Source: Lithospermum erythrorhizon
Taxonomy: Eukaryota > Streptophyta > Magnoliopsida > Boraginales > Boraginaceae
Assembly: GCA_019722365.1 (NCBI GenBank)
Contig: JADFUC010000758.1
Location: 248,001-312,000, forward strand
Length of the DNA stretch: 64,000 bases
Reading direction: 5' to 3'
The notes below the pieces were generated by a model, which made no database searches, was not told where the DNA came from, and saw only the letters and a program-made list of their open reading frames with translations. Positions 32,721-45,128 of the stretch are shown piece after piece (the first letter of the stretch is position 1; every line of letters starts with the position of its first letter). The translations under genes were made by a program, and so were the position numbers.

Positions 32721-35010
32721 ACATGCTATCTCGCCAAGTAGCTGTTGATGTTGAAGACATTTTCAGTGTTTGAAGATGTAGGGGATCGAGATTTAGAGAT
32801 TGGTCTCGATGAGGAGTGATGCGCCCAAGCGAGGTCGTATGGGCCAGCCGAGACTGCGAGGAATTAAGATGGGGTGCAGTTGGAGGCCGATGCATTGTAT
32901 AGCGGAAATAAATTGACGAATTCGAGGCCGTGAGACCGGTCTCGATGAGGTATGAAAGCGGTTAAAGGCGTAAAGGAAGATTAGGTGGTAATTTTTAACG
33001 TATCGAAAATATTTAGATTTACCTGCAAGTGCATTTTTTGTTACAGAATTGATAGAGGTTGTTACTTGATTTGTATAAATACGTATATCGTTTTAAATTG
33101 AAATGCAGTGTGTAGATTTATGGGTGACAATCTTAAATTATAAAAGTATTCTTTCGGTGGAGAAGGCTTAATTTGATAGGAGGCTTTATACTGTCATTGA
33201 GGATTCTTTTCAGATTGAATTTGCGGCAGGGCAAATGCGCTTGAGGGGAGCGAGCACTGTATAAAAGATGTACATTATTTCTTTCGGTATTTTGTTTATT
33301 GTACGTTCAAATTATATAGAGATATTAGGCCGGAGGAGTTTGGGTGTTGATATATGCATTAAGTTATATCGTTTAAAATTTAATTTCGATTACATAGGAT
33401 GCGAAGACTATTAGAGAGCAGCACAGCCGAGCGGAATAGCGAGAGAATGAGCAAGGCTATTTGAATGAGCGTGCCGAGAAAGTATGAGGGATTACAGCGT
33501 GGTTTACCAGCGTTGCAGGCGAGCCTTGTCAATGCTAGCTGCGGCTTCTTGATAAGCAGGAGGACGCCCGGTCCTGTTGAATTTGAAATTCGAAGAGAAG
33601 TGGAGTTCTAAGAAGGTAAATTATTCTTTCACTGAGTATTTGGTTGTTTAGCGTATGTTCGTATTTGATCACGAATCTTTAGAAATGAGAACAGCCATCC
33701 CAACATTTCTTTATTTTATTGAATTGTAAGCGTATTTGAGATGGGATCTGAGTTACATGATTTGAAGAACCGGAAGATCATTCGAAGCTTAAGAATATGA
33801 TCTTAAATGAGCAGTTATACGAGGCAGAACTGAAGTGTTAGAGGAGAGAGAAGTGGAAGGAGAAGTCGCGGGCGGGGGAAATACGCGGAGTCGAATCTTG
33901 TGAGGAGAAGGCGCGTGACTCGATTCGCTTCCCAGATGGCGTATGCTTGGGTCGTGCCGCGCTCTGAAGATCAATGCGAAGATCGCTGGCGATATGCGCG
34001 CTTTAGAAGATGGGTTCGGAATGGAGGAGGCGGCGAGTTTGATGATGCATTTGCATCGGTGATCGGCAAGGAAGAGATTGTTGCGATAGTGATCAGATGT
34101 AGAGACACACAGTGCCGAGGAGAAAGAAATATCCCCTAAGGTAATCGAGAAAACCATTTCGGAGGTATTACTCACTGCTTTTCTGGCGTTAGCGGCGGGC
34201 GGGCGCATTGGTTATGTCGAAGCGCGTCTGATGTCATGAAGCGTCGAGTGGGAGTTAGCGATGAAGAGGAGATGGAGTCATTGACAAGCATGGCGTGGGA
34301 GTTGGTAAGACCGCCGAGGAGCCGGAGAGAATATTGCGGGAATAAATGGAGTCTACTTAGAGATCAAGGAGGAGCAGGATGGTATGGCAATAAAGCTAGT
34401 TTAGTTGTCAAGGGATTCAACGGAAGGAAGAAATTGACTTCTGTTGAAATATTACTTTAGTAGTCGAACTTGTGACAATGGAAGCTGATACAGGATTGGT
34501 AGCGAGAGATGATCTGCGCGCCGTCGGATGGATGTAAGCTGGCACGTTTACGTGGTGATCCCCAGATGAAGAGTTATTTATGAAAACTTGACCTGAGGGC
34601 TTTGAGGTTAGAGGAAAAAGAAGATTTGGTCTATGAAAACTTGGAAAGAGCTTGTCTACGAGCAGAAGCAATTTCGAAACTGATGGAATGTGCGCGATAA
34701 GCTTTTATCGAAAGGTTGAGACTGTAAGTTGTGAGGCCAAATGAATTCTTTGTTACATAGGAAGTTTCCAGATTATGTTATCTTCTTAACTTTATGTTGA
34801 TTGTGGAGGCCGATTTGGAAAAGGTGAACATGTTGAAGAAAGAATTGTCCCCAGTGGGATTTAAATGAAAGACGAGGAATTCGAAGCGAAGCAAATTCTG
34901 GGGATGAGAATAATCAGAGATCGGGATTACCAAAGATTATGAAGAATCACGCGAAAAAAAGGTAATCAAAGCGATTGACATCTTTGGATACAAAGCACAT
35001 AAATTACCGT
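32721..35010. other. GC-richer, purine-skewed repeat-like DNA without recognised genes
   Basis: Long open frames occur on both strands at 33.8-34.7 kb (33789-34208 minus, 33900-34139 plus, 34236-34460 plus, 34417-34671 minus). They overlap one another and none carries a known motif. I read them as chance frames in decayed retroelement DNA. Confidence 0.4.
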
Positions 35011-35019
35011 TAGGCTCGT

Positions 35020-36440
35020 TTGTTTGTTAGGGTTTAGTCATCATTTTGTGTCGAAGGAGGTACCATTTCATAATTCTTAGCGTGATGATTGGGTAAGCCT
35101 CTTGAAGAGGTGATTTTGAGGCAGTTACATTTGTGCTGGGTTGATTCATTGTAATGGATTTGGCCATTTGATCTGCGTTAATGGGATTGAAGGTGGTTCC
35201 AAAAATCTGTGTGGCAAGATATCATGGATCTGGGATCGTATTTGCCGCGAGTCTCCATGCTTTCGGTAGTTCATTATCTCATAAATTATCTATTTGGAAA
35301 TTTGTATTTTGTTAGATGTAATCTGTTGTTTATATTTGTCAGAAATGGAGATGATTTGCTTAATGTCAATTCAATTTAATTTGTGATTGTTCTTGATTTC
35401 TTGTTGATTAAATGTGTACTTTGCTTTGAGTTGATCAATTAATCTGTGGTGATCATGGTTATATTAGTATTGGTAACTAAATTCAACATATCTATTCTCA
35501 ATGTCCTGTTCATTTGAGTCTGTCTATTGTTTGTTCTTGATTTTGTACTCAAATTTGCTTAGTTCTTAGTTAATAAATAGTTTATGTAGAACAATTGTGT
35601 ATCTTCTACTAAGGGAATCTAACTTTTACGAAACAGTGTCAGCTTAAGGCGAACGATTATGTATGTATGAAGTGATTGTTGCAGAATCTGAATTATATGT
35701 CGAATATCTGGAGCTGTCTAATTCTACTATACTTACCATATTGGTTTCCAGAATCTAAATCATTCATCTCAAATCTTGAGATGTATGGCTCTGTATGTAG
35801 ATTTTTCTGAATCTGAATCATATTATTACTTTCTTTATGTATAGATGCATCTATGCTCTGATAGTTCGCAGAATGCTTTATGTGGCCAATATCTCAGGAG
35901 ATTGTCAAATATAGATATATGGAAATGATGCAGGAGTCATATATGCCTACCTTAAGTTGTTTAAATCAGCTATAATGGTACAAATAATTTTTAGGGTGAT
36001 ACTTCATTGGCAAGAAAAACTATGTCGGTAGTTTGATTCATCTACATGCATGTGGATCAACCAAACAGGCCAAGTTCATCACGAAAGTTAATATTTCAAT
36101 CATGAGTAAACAAACAGCTTTTCAAGTTCATAATCTTGATTTTGGTGCTACTATTTTTGCAGGAAAATCACTGTAGAATATCAGTCTAAAAAACATATGA
36201 TGGAGCTGCGACTGGTCCATGGGATAGCCTACGGACATCCCTGGTTTGGCAGATGGGTATACAGATTGTGCAATGGTTCACAGGTTGATCTTGGACTATG
36301 TTCATCTATCAAGCCAATACAGACATCTCCCTGGAAGAGATGTTTATGATGATATCTCTTACTCGTATACTGACTTGCTCTTTTAATATCCTGAATCAAA
36401 TGCGATGAGTTTGGCTGTCAGAAGCATTTTATACTCAACA
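35020..36440 (+). pseudogene. MMD1-like PHD-protein gene fragment, copy 1
   Basis: Near-copy of 49493-50925. The left exon remnant reads, in shifting frames, SHHF..RYHFII, then IHCNGFGHLIC, GIEGGSKNLCG, DIMD-WDRI--SLHA, the conserved block upstream of the PHD finger in Arabidopsis MMD1/DUET and At1g33420. A roughly 900-bp intron follows, then MMELRLVHGIAYGHPWFGRW at about 36.2 kb, kept better here than in copy 2. Frames are broken: GGCAAAGAT in copy 2 is GGCAAGAT here, and GATCTCTGG is GATCTGG. The PHD finger is absent because homology ends at about 36440. Retained introns mean it arose by DNA duplication, not retroposition. Confidence 0.8.
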
Positions 36441-39210
36441 ACACAAAACCAAACAATCCTTAAAGTTAAAACCCATGAATTGGGTGACAAAACAAATCCA
36501 TCAATGTCTTAAACACATACCACAAACTTTATGTACTTTCACTTCAATTAACATTCACAGGAAAAAAACATGGCCATGCAACAATAAAAAATACTAAATA
36601 AATGGAAATATGGCCCAAAAAACATTTGTTTTCTGTTGTCTTCACCATTTTTTGTTCAATACTTTCAACTTTTTTGTCCTCAAATGCTCCCTCGATGCTA
36701 ATCAAATTCGTTTTTACAAATCTTGTGGGGTTTTCTCTTGTTTGTGGGATTTGTGGCAAGTTGTTGACTGAGGGATGGCGAAATTAGGGCATTGGGAGAA
36801 ACTAATTTTTGAGTAGTGGCATTTTGAAATTAGGGATTTTTGTGTTTAATTTCAAAATCATTTGATAATCGTGCGATCATAGCGTAATCGATTGAGATAT
36901 TTTTTATGTTTAATTTAATCATTCGAGCTTGTCGATGTAAACTTGCATCCTTTAGATTTTCTAATTAATATTTTATTTTAGCAGAAAGTATATTTTAATC
37001 ATGAATAACTCTTTAAATATATTATTAAAAGTACAATAGAATACAATAATTATAATTTTATAATGTAATAATAATAAGTTGCGTTAAAGTGAGGAAAAAA
37101 GAAAATAATAATAAAAAAATTAATTTTAGGAGGAGGTAGGTATTTTACCCAATAAGTATTATTGTTTAACGTGAAGATGGCAGTGATGGCAATGAGTATT
37201 ATTTAAGTGAGATGAGTAATTATTTTTAGCAAAATAGTATATGAAAAAGTTAGTAAAATGTAGGGCGTATATGAATAGAGTTCGATAATTAATATTATTA
37301 ATTTAATATTATCATTTTATTTCTATGAAGAACATTTGATGATTAATATTTGTTAAATATATGGCAGATATGAAGAAAAATTAATGATTAACTATTTTCT
37401 ATTAGATTGAGCTAGTAGATAACTTCTGATCAGTCAATTTTTCTAAGCATTAATCCTATAAAACATTCTAAAAGTTTATATTTTGAATTTATAGAAATGA
37501 AACGGTTAATGTAATTTGAAAATTAATTTGTTTCCAACGAAACGTTAAATATTTATGTTATTGTCTAAATTGTGTGATTTTATTTTATATTTTTGTTAGA
37601 TAATATTGCGTATTATTATTTTGAGATAAATATTGTAGAGTTGTGTATATTGTAATTTGTTGATAAGATTAGAATTTATTACTTTACAATATCAATTTGA
37701 GATCGAGTAGATTAAATTTATTGTTTGGTCGTCTTTATCTTAGATAGAAGTACGATATATTATATTTCGAAAATTTCTCAGCGTGCGAGATAATTCTGAT
37801 TATGCAGTGTCTTAGATCCCAAATTGATCTTTCATATATATATGTTTTTCAAATAATATTAATTATGAATATATTTTATTTCAAAGTCAAATTTTTCATT
37901 AAAATTTATTTCAAAATTTTAAATTATATAATATTGATTTTAAAATATTTTCTATTTAATTAATGAGTTGAAAATTTATACTCACTACATCGCAAAAGAT
38001 TGTCATTTGACGTTTTCTTTTTAAATAGTTGAGCTTTGTGTGTGGATATATTTTTTTGTTTTATAATATTTTATGAAAAATATATCGATGGAAAAATTAC
38101 ATTTTTATTTTTATTGATATATTTTTTAAGCAAAATATTATAAAAGCATAAACAAAAAATATCTAGCGATACCACTTTGTTATAATGGCGGGAGCTTGTG
38201 TTTGCTATAGCAGTTGCGAAGCTACAAAACAAAAATTATGTAAAAATCTTGAGAAGTAAAAAAATAGAGATTTAATGTGGTATCACTATGAAATGTTAGG
38301 ACTAATCCTGAGGATTGAGTCATAGAGCATGTTGTATAATAGAGGAATATGTACAGGACTCGAGCTAAACTTGGCTCTCGGATGTGTAGATCACTACGCG
38401 AGAAGAATAAATTATAGTCTATAGTATTCTAGAATAAAATTAAGCGGGCGTAATATTACTGTATAACTATGGCTGATGAGTGAGGAAGAATAGAGACCTT
38501 GACGAATCTGGCTGCTTCTTATTATAAAGAATATAATAATAAGCGCAAGTATTTAGGAATCATAGCTACCATTGATGGCCCTACATAAGCGTATTTTAGG
38601 GTTGGGCTGTAGAGTGAATGGGTATTTATAGGCTCAGCAGACAGCAAAACCGTCAGCGTCGGACTTGGTTTGGACGAAGTCCGACCCAAATCCTAAACTC
38701 CACGGGACTCGAAATGTGGCCCGACTGTCGAACATAATCGGAAGTGTAACTCCGACCTCCCAGTCAAAACAGACTGACTTTCTTCAAGTCATAATTCAAC
38801 AGAACCCATTCGCATTAAAAATTAATAAGCAAGAGGGCAAGTAGTAATTCAGTTTTTGTTCATCATGGCACTTTTTTAGGACCAATGAAGTAATTTATGT
38901 GGTAAGATTGGATTTTAGTAGTTTTGCAGTTTTCTATGGCTAAATTGTATTACGGCACCTAAACTATTTTATCATTTTAAATAGGAATTTAAAGTTTTCA
39001 ATTTTCAAATAAACGTCTGGGAGGAATTTTTTATACTTGAACTTTTGAAAAACTTTTTTTTATACGAGCTGAGTATTACTACACTTAGTAATGTAAAAGA
39101 TGTAATTTCCCCTATTTTGTAAGTAAACTTTGAGATGAAAGTTTGATGAAACACCGTTGTGACTTTTGGAAATAAAGAAACCTTTTGAGCAATGCGAATT
39201 TGTTAAATAA
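36441..39210. other. AT-rich DNA; no gene seen
   Basis: Very AT-rich between 36.8 and 38.3 kb. A MITE-type end (ctcactacatcgcaaaagat, about 37981) has no visible partner. Around 38.6-38.8 kb a GC-richer stretch (tatttataggctcagcagac, then gtccgacccaaatcc) could be an LTR fragment. Confidence 0.35.
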
Positions 39211-39214
39211 AGCG

Positions 39215-40065
39215 AAATCTAAGTGAATAAGATCGTTGAGCCTCACGTTCGGAGAAACCAGTGGTGAATCCTTTCGAGGTCCTCGGGTAGATCTGGTCGC
39301 GGTCGAGATGATCGATCATTCACTTTATTAGCAAGGAAGCCAGTGAATTAGATCGCTCAGTCACCGGTGAATCGGATCACGGGGTCAATGAATAAGATCA
39401 TTCAACCTTTATTAACTTAAAAAGGGAAACACGGTGAATTAGATCACTCGAGGTCCTCGATAAATCAAATCGCGAGTTGAATGAATAAGATCATTGACAT
39501 TTATTAGCAAAGAGGGAAACCCGAGTGAATTAGATCGCTCGAGGTCATGGTGAATCGGATCGGCCGAGGGTCGATGAACAAGATCATTCCACCTTTATTA
39601 GCAAAGGGAAACCAGTGAATTAGATCCTCGGGTCATAGAATTGGTCCAGATGCTTTGGGAATTAGAGATGAATAGATCGTTTCGCTGTGGCAAAGGCTTA
39701 GAGGTGAGATTAGATGCATCGGTCTCCTCTCGGTGAATGAGGATCTGGGATTGGGTGAATAAGATCATTTAACCTTTATTAACTTAAAGGGAAACCCGGA
39801 GTGAATTAGATCACTCGGTCATCGGGTGAATTAGATCACACGGGGTGGAATAAAGATCATTCCACCTTTATTAGCAAAAAGGCAAACTGAGAGTGAATTA
39901 GATCACTCGAGGCCCTCGGGTGAATCAGTCACACAGGGTCGAATGAATAGATCATTCAGCCTTTATTAACTTGAAGAGCCAGTGAATTAGATCACTTTCG
40001 GGTCCTCAGTGAATCGGATCACCGGTCGAATGAATAAGTCATTGACATATCGAACTTAAAGGGAA
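39215..40065 (+). repeat. About 92-bp GATC-rich tandem array, about nine units
   Basis: The word aataagatcatt (with small changes) recurs near 39386, 39480, 39572, 39754, 39845, 39936 and 40029. Spacing is 91-94 bases, with one double gap of 182. Each unit holds three related sub-blocks: gtgaattagatcactcg, gtgaatcggatcac and gaatgaataagatcattca, followed by cctttattaacttaaaggga. So GATC occurs about every 30 bases. Units vary by substitutions and short indels. No coding frame spans it. Confidence 0.85.
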
Positions 40066-41030
40066 AAACACAGGTAGTAGCGTTACCGAGGTACCCAGGA
40101 AAGGTTTGTAAAGGACAATTATCACGAAATCATCCCACGAAGATGAACAAGATGATAACATGAGGAGCAAGGTGTTATGTTATTGCGAATAACATTAGAG
40201 TAGAAAGAAAAGAATAGAGTGATGAATAAGAGAGAGAAAAGTTAAAATAAGAATAAAATTGTAAAATCTTGTGCCGTTACTAAACAAAAGGTGTTACCAC
40301 GGTAATGGCACCGCACTAATTATATCGAAGGATGGACAAAATATAAACAAAAGAGCGGAGAGATTAAGGGGTAGCATTTCATCCTCTGAGTGGCTTCCCT
40401 AAGTCATCATATTCTCATCATTAGAGGAGCTCGTAGTGCATCTTGAATCCACGGAGGATCATGCTCCTTCCGAGGTGCTCTTCTATGAACTTAGGAAACA
40501 TGTATTGAACACCAAACTTCTCGGAAATCTTGAGACTATAAGTCTTAAGCGGTAGAGTGGTGTCATCTGAGGATGTCATGGTTTGGCCCACTTTCTTGAA
40601 GTTTGCGATACTGACTTCAGAGAAGGTCTCGCTTTTCGGTTCCTCCATGAAACCCTTGAAGTTTCGAGTGTCGTCACCCTGCTCACAGAGTTCCAATCCC
40701 CAGGCAGCTTTTCAAAGATCTGGCAGCCAAGTCAGCATCTTGAAGTAAAATCGGACTTAGGTTGGTAACCCACTTCTGAGGCGACTTGAAATCGGAATGC
40801 TTGTTCTCCCGTCATGGCTCGAGCCCGAGCTTCGTCCCGGCCTCTCTGTCCTTGACCCAGCCTCATCTCCAAGGAGGTTTTATCCGACTTCGAAGCGAGC
40901 CGGGCGTCTGCGCTCTCCTGAATTTCCGAGTTGGCGAAAAAGAACATTCAAGGGCACAGCAACGAGCAACGACCCAGTCGAGAGAAGATAAGGCCAGGAA
41001 AATTAAATTTTTTTGTTAATACCGTTGTTG
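40066..41030 (-). other. Unrecognised open frames beside the tandem array
   Basis: A 91-codon frame at 40421-40696 (minus), with KFGVQYMFPKFIEEHLG and RSMILRGFKMHYELL, and another at 40732-40947 (minus, EMRLGQGQRGRDEARARAM) could be two pieces of one broken minus-strand gene, possibly a retroelement gag or plant mobile-domain protein. I do not recognise either. The composition is higher in GC than the flanks. Confidence 0.3.
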
Positions 41031-43025
41031 AATACACTACTATCTTGCCGATAGATTTGGCGGGCACAATTAAGTAGTACGATAAGGCATACGCTATGAC
41101 CACGATCCTTGAGTTACTAAAACAATTATTATGTTGATAAAACACAAGCTATTCCAATTAAATCATAATTCACCAGTTGACCGGCCATGCAGCATCAACG
41201 TTGTAGCAATGATATGTTACACTTCAACTTCATATGATACTTTCCGATTTAAAAAGGTATATTATACTCCGTGTTGTATTTATAAACAAATTAGCAGAAA
41301 TGTAACACATAAGTTCAACACAAAAACCAATGAACCAAACACCAAAGTCATGAATCCCCAAAATACTCACCAAAACTCTCCCCGATTCTATTTACCTTTT
41401 CATTTTAAATCACTCATAAACTTTGATTATAATTTATAAATAAATCTTAGTATTTCTAAAATCATAATAGGGTTATTATAAATAGAATTTGGAAACAAAA
41501 ATCAATGCTACCAATTTTGTCGAGTTTCATTATAATCTCCAACTAAAAAATAAAAATAACAATTACAAAAATCAAAATTACAATAAACAAACAAATCAAA
41601 GTAGTAATTTTGTGAAACTCAAACTCTCCTATTGGTTAATTCAGTTAGACTATAAACACTCACGTACTCTAATTGTACTTCTTTGTCTTGTCCGGATATT
41701 ATGTTCATTACGACACAAACTTCTCGTTATCTCCAGAATTTAAGACACAAAATCCAAACTCCTAAAACTATTCTATAAAATAAAACTTATTAGAATGGAG
41801 CCAAAACTATATTTTAAGATTTTATGTGAGTAAAGCTATTTTTTAAGTTTTGGCCTTTGTATTATAATCGGGCGGCTCTTTATGCTTATTTTAATTTTCT
41901 AAACGCCCCAACACTCCTACGCCTAATTTTCATTCTGATATAATGAAAATGACTATATTACCCACAAAATACTGCATTGAAATAGTATATCGCGAAAATA
42001 TTTGCAGTATTCATACTTATTTCTCTGCCTTGTGCCCTTTACCACTTTCAGCGTCCCATGCCCGGCCCCAGCACACTGCCTGCGCCTCATCTCGCGACCC
42101 ACTTACATTTGATGATTCATCACTTTTTATTTTCTGATTGAAATAAATGTTCTTTTGGCAGGAAGAGTAAATTTGTGTTTCCAAATTCCGTCCTTATTGG
42201 TGAAGGTTGTCATTGTGATATCGCCCATTATTAAACTTGATGCTTGAGTGTTTGAAGCTTTTACCAAAACATGGGGTTTCGACTTCCTTTCTACAGTGCA
42301 GTCAAATGGAGCAAAAGTGTTGAGCAATGATAGGATGGCGTGTATGACATGAAATTACATGTTTGCCCAGTTAAATGCCCAAGGTGAAAATTTTAGCTTT
42401 TAGTATCTTTTCCATTTCAATAATTCAATGCAATTGGAGTCGATCATTTGTTAAATAGAATCACTAGATTGCGGAGTTGATCGAATCTCTTGAGGAGCCT
42501 TGCCGAGGAATGTGGGTAGATTACTTTATTCGCCGTTGATGAAGTTCATTGTGCAATATCCCAAATGGGGTCATGATTTTAGAGCGTGACTATAGGTTTG
42601 TGTTTTTTCCAAAGGGGTCCCCATTTCGGTTGAAGGGGAGTAACGATATGTGAATCTTGCGTTGGTGGCTTTCTGAGAATTGCACCGTATGTGTCGAAGG
42701 ATGGTCGTTGGTGGGTTGGAGTGCGTAGGCATAGAGCAATGAGAATGTGAGGTGAGGTAGGAGTGTTGGGAGTGGAGGTAGGTAGAGGGTGGGGGTAGGG
42801 TGTGTTAAGGAAAAGTGATAAAATAATCATTTCTTGTGGCAGCAAATCATTTGATAATGTATTTAGGATAATATAGTCGTTTTATTATATTGTATTGAAG
42901 AAAATTAGATGTAAGGAGATCGGTGTCTAGAAATTAAAAATACTCACGGAGGCGTGCCTGATTATTGTACAAGGGTGTCTTGCGAAACTTAAAATAGTTG
43001 ATTTACCGCATAGAAAAAACATAGT
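41031..43025. other. AT-rich DNA and a G-rich repeat patch; no gene seen
   Basis: From 41.0 to 42.6 kb no convincing frame. At 42705-42815 a G-rich, GGTAGG/GTGGGG-type stretch is followed by a motif (ataatatagtcgttttatta) also seen in related form at 63.37 kb, suggesting two members of one dispersed repeat. Confidence 0.35.
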
Positions 43026-43040
43026 TAGAGGGTATTAGCC

Positions 43041-44218
43041 CGGGCCGGTAGGACTCGGATTTTTATCCGTCAGATTGAATCCGGTCTTGATCGGCGGTTT
43101 TCGGATAAAAAGCGGTGGGGCCAGGGCAGGTTGTTGAAATGGATTTTTAGTAGAGCAGGATAGGATCAGGTTAATCGGTCTGAGCCGGATCGAGATTATA
43201 GCAGGTGATCAGGTTCGATGGTTAATATTTTTTTAATGATAACCAAGCCCAGCATCAGCCCAATTGCCCAATTCATTATCACTTATGCATTATCAGACCA
43301 TAACACGGTCCGGATTTGCGGTTTGCCAATTGCCCAATTCATTATCTGATAATTTATGAGACAAAAACCTAGTCTCTCAAACGCTTCCCCCCCCCCCTAT
43401 TGCGGATTGTGGATTGCCGATTTCCGATTCATCGCCCCTATTGCCGATTCATTATTGTCAGATCTGGTTGATAAATTGTCGCTTTTAATTGTTTTTTTAA
43501 TTTTTATTGTTAGTTATTGTGAAATTGGTTTTTGAGGTGTTGTTTAATAATTGATGTTAGATTGTTATTATTATTATTGTTGTCAGATCTGGTAGATAAT
43601 TTGTTTATTTTAGTCGTTTTAGGGGTTTTTTTTAGTTATGTTGCTGCGCAATGATTGTTTAGGTGCTTTTATTTATTTAGCTAATTAGAATCATGATTAT
43701 TTTTAGTTCTTGTGCAATATGTTGAGGTGTTGTTTCATAATTGATGTTAGCTCTGTTGAACGTGGTGGATAATTTGTTTATTATTTTTAGTTATTATTTC
43801 GAATTTGTTTATTAATTTTGTTATTATTTCGAATTTTAGTTGTTTATTAATTTTTAGTAATTTGTTAAATATGAAAATTTATTGGGCGAAATGATTATAT
43901 GTTGTTCTCTTGCACCACTGCATAAAAGCAAAAGAACATCCTTGAAAGTTGTTTAAGGTTACTAAATATACCATTGTTTGTCCAGATGCTATGAGTTTCC
44001 TCTGTATCCTTTGGTTGATATCTCCTTCCTAAGTTAACGTTGAATTCGAATTGCTGAAGTTATTGGTTCCTTTCTTGCATAAGATTGTTAGAAATGGACG
44101 TTTTGGTTCTAACATCCTAGTGAAATAAAAAAATCGGATAAAGGACCGGATATTTTACACTTTTACAAAAATCTGAAATCGGTTGGATTTTGCCCAATCC
44201 GGTCCAGATCGCACCCTA
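43041..44218. mobile_element. Candidate DNA transposon, about 1.18 kb, non-autonomous
   Basis: Flanked by a 9-base direct repeat GTATTAGCC (43032-43040 and 44219-44227), the target-duplication length of Mutator-like elements; an 8-base reading would suit hAT. Just inside, the left end carries cgggccggtaggactcgg and atttttatccg. The right end carries caatccggtccagatcgcac and, earlier, aatcggataaaggaccgg, so both ends are rich in CCGGT/ACCGG and imperfectly inverted. No transposase is visible. Short internal duplications such as ttattatttcgaatt occur. Confidence 0.5.
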
Positions 44219-44503
44219 GTATTAGCCAATAAGCCTAAAAATAACTTTTTCTTTTATGTATTAAACTACTATATCAATTTCAGTTCGTTTATTAATCCAT
44301 GTTTTCTTAGCTATATCTTTAATTATTCATCTTTTTATTCCGCTTTTCATCTCTCCGATTCTGATCAATACTTTTTCTGATCAATTTGGTAATACTTTTT
44401 ATTTTTTGTATTAATTTTATTGGATCTGATAAATAAAATAATTTTATTGATATGGTTATTTGTTTTATTAGTTTTTTGGTGGATAAGGATTAGTTTTTTT
44501 ATT

Positions 44504-45128
44504 GGTTTATTGATTTTATTGGATCTTGGATTAGTGAATTGTGTGAATCAATGTGAGTTGTTTATTTTGGTGAGTTTTTGTTGTTGGATTTGTGTAGTGA
44601 TTGATGGGTGTTTTTTATTTTAGATCTTTGTTTGTAAAGACAGGATCTTTTGTTGTATATGGTCTCATGTGTGATTGTTTGATGTAATGTTATGTAGAAG
44701 CTTGAAATTTGTAGAGATTAGTTTAATAAAGAATGCAGATTATGTGAATTTGGTTGATGTTTTTCAATTTGTTTCTGAGTGATATAGATATGTTCGTGCA
44801 TGTTTGTTTGGTTTATTGATTTTGTTGGATCTTGGATTAGTGAATTGTATGAATCAATGTGAGTTGTTTATTTTGGTGAGTTTTTGTTATTGGATTTGTA
44901 TAGGAATTTGTGTAGTGATTGATGGGTGTTTTTTATTTTAGATCTTTGTTTGTAAAGACAGGATCCTTTGTTGTATATGGTCTCATGTGTGATTGTTTGA
45001 TGTAATTTATGTAGAAGCTTGAAATTTGTAGATATTAGTTTAATAAAGAATGCAGATTATGTGAATTTGGTTGATGTTTTTCAATTTGTTTTTGAGTGAT
45101 ATAGATATGTTTGTGCATGTTTGTTTGA
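44504..45128 (+). repeat. Tandem duplication, 306-bp period, in an intron-like segment
   Basis: 44504-44809 is repeated almost exactly from 44810 (ggtttattgattttattgga, gtgagttgtttattttggtg, tgtaaagacaggatc, atggtctcatgtgtgattg). The second copy gains a few bases and drops a few. It ends exactly where the Tudor-SN exon begins, so it looks like duplicated intron of that gene. Confidence 0.85.

Noticed and set aside
33789..34208. A 139-codon minus-strand gene
   Set aside because: Same situation: overlapping frames on both strands, no domain, repeat-like composition.
39215..40065. A CRISPR array
   Set aside because: Repeats are contiguous 92-bp units without unique spacers, and this is a plant nuclear sequence.
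42579..42845. A Pro/Thr-rich minus-strand protein of 88 codons
   Set aside because: Low-complexity translation of a G-rich repeat patch; no start context, motif or neighbour support.
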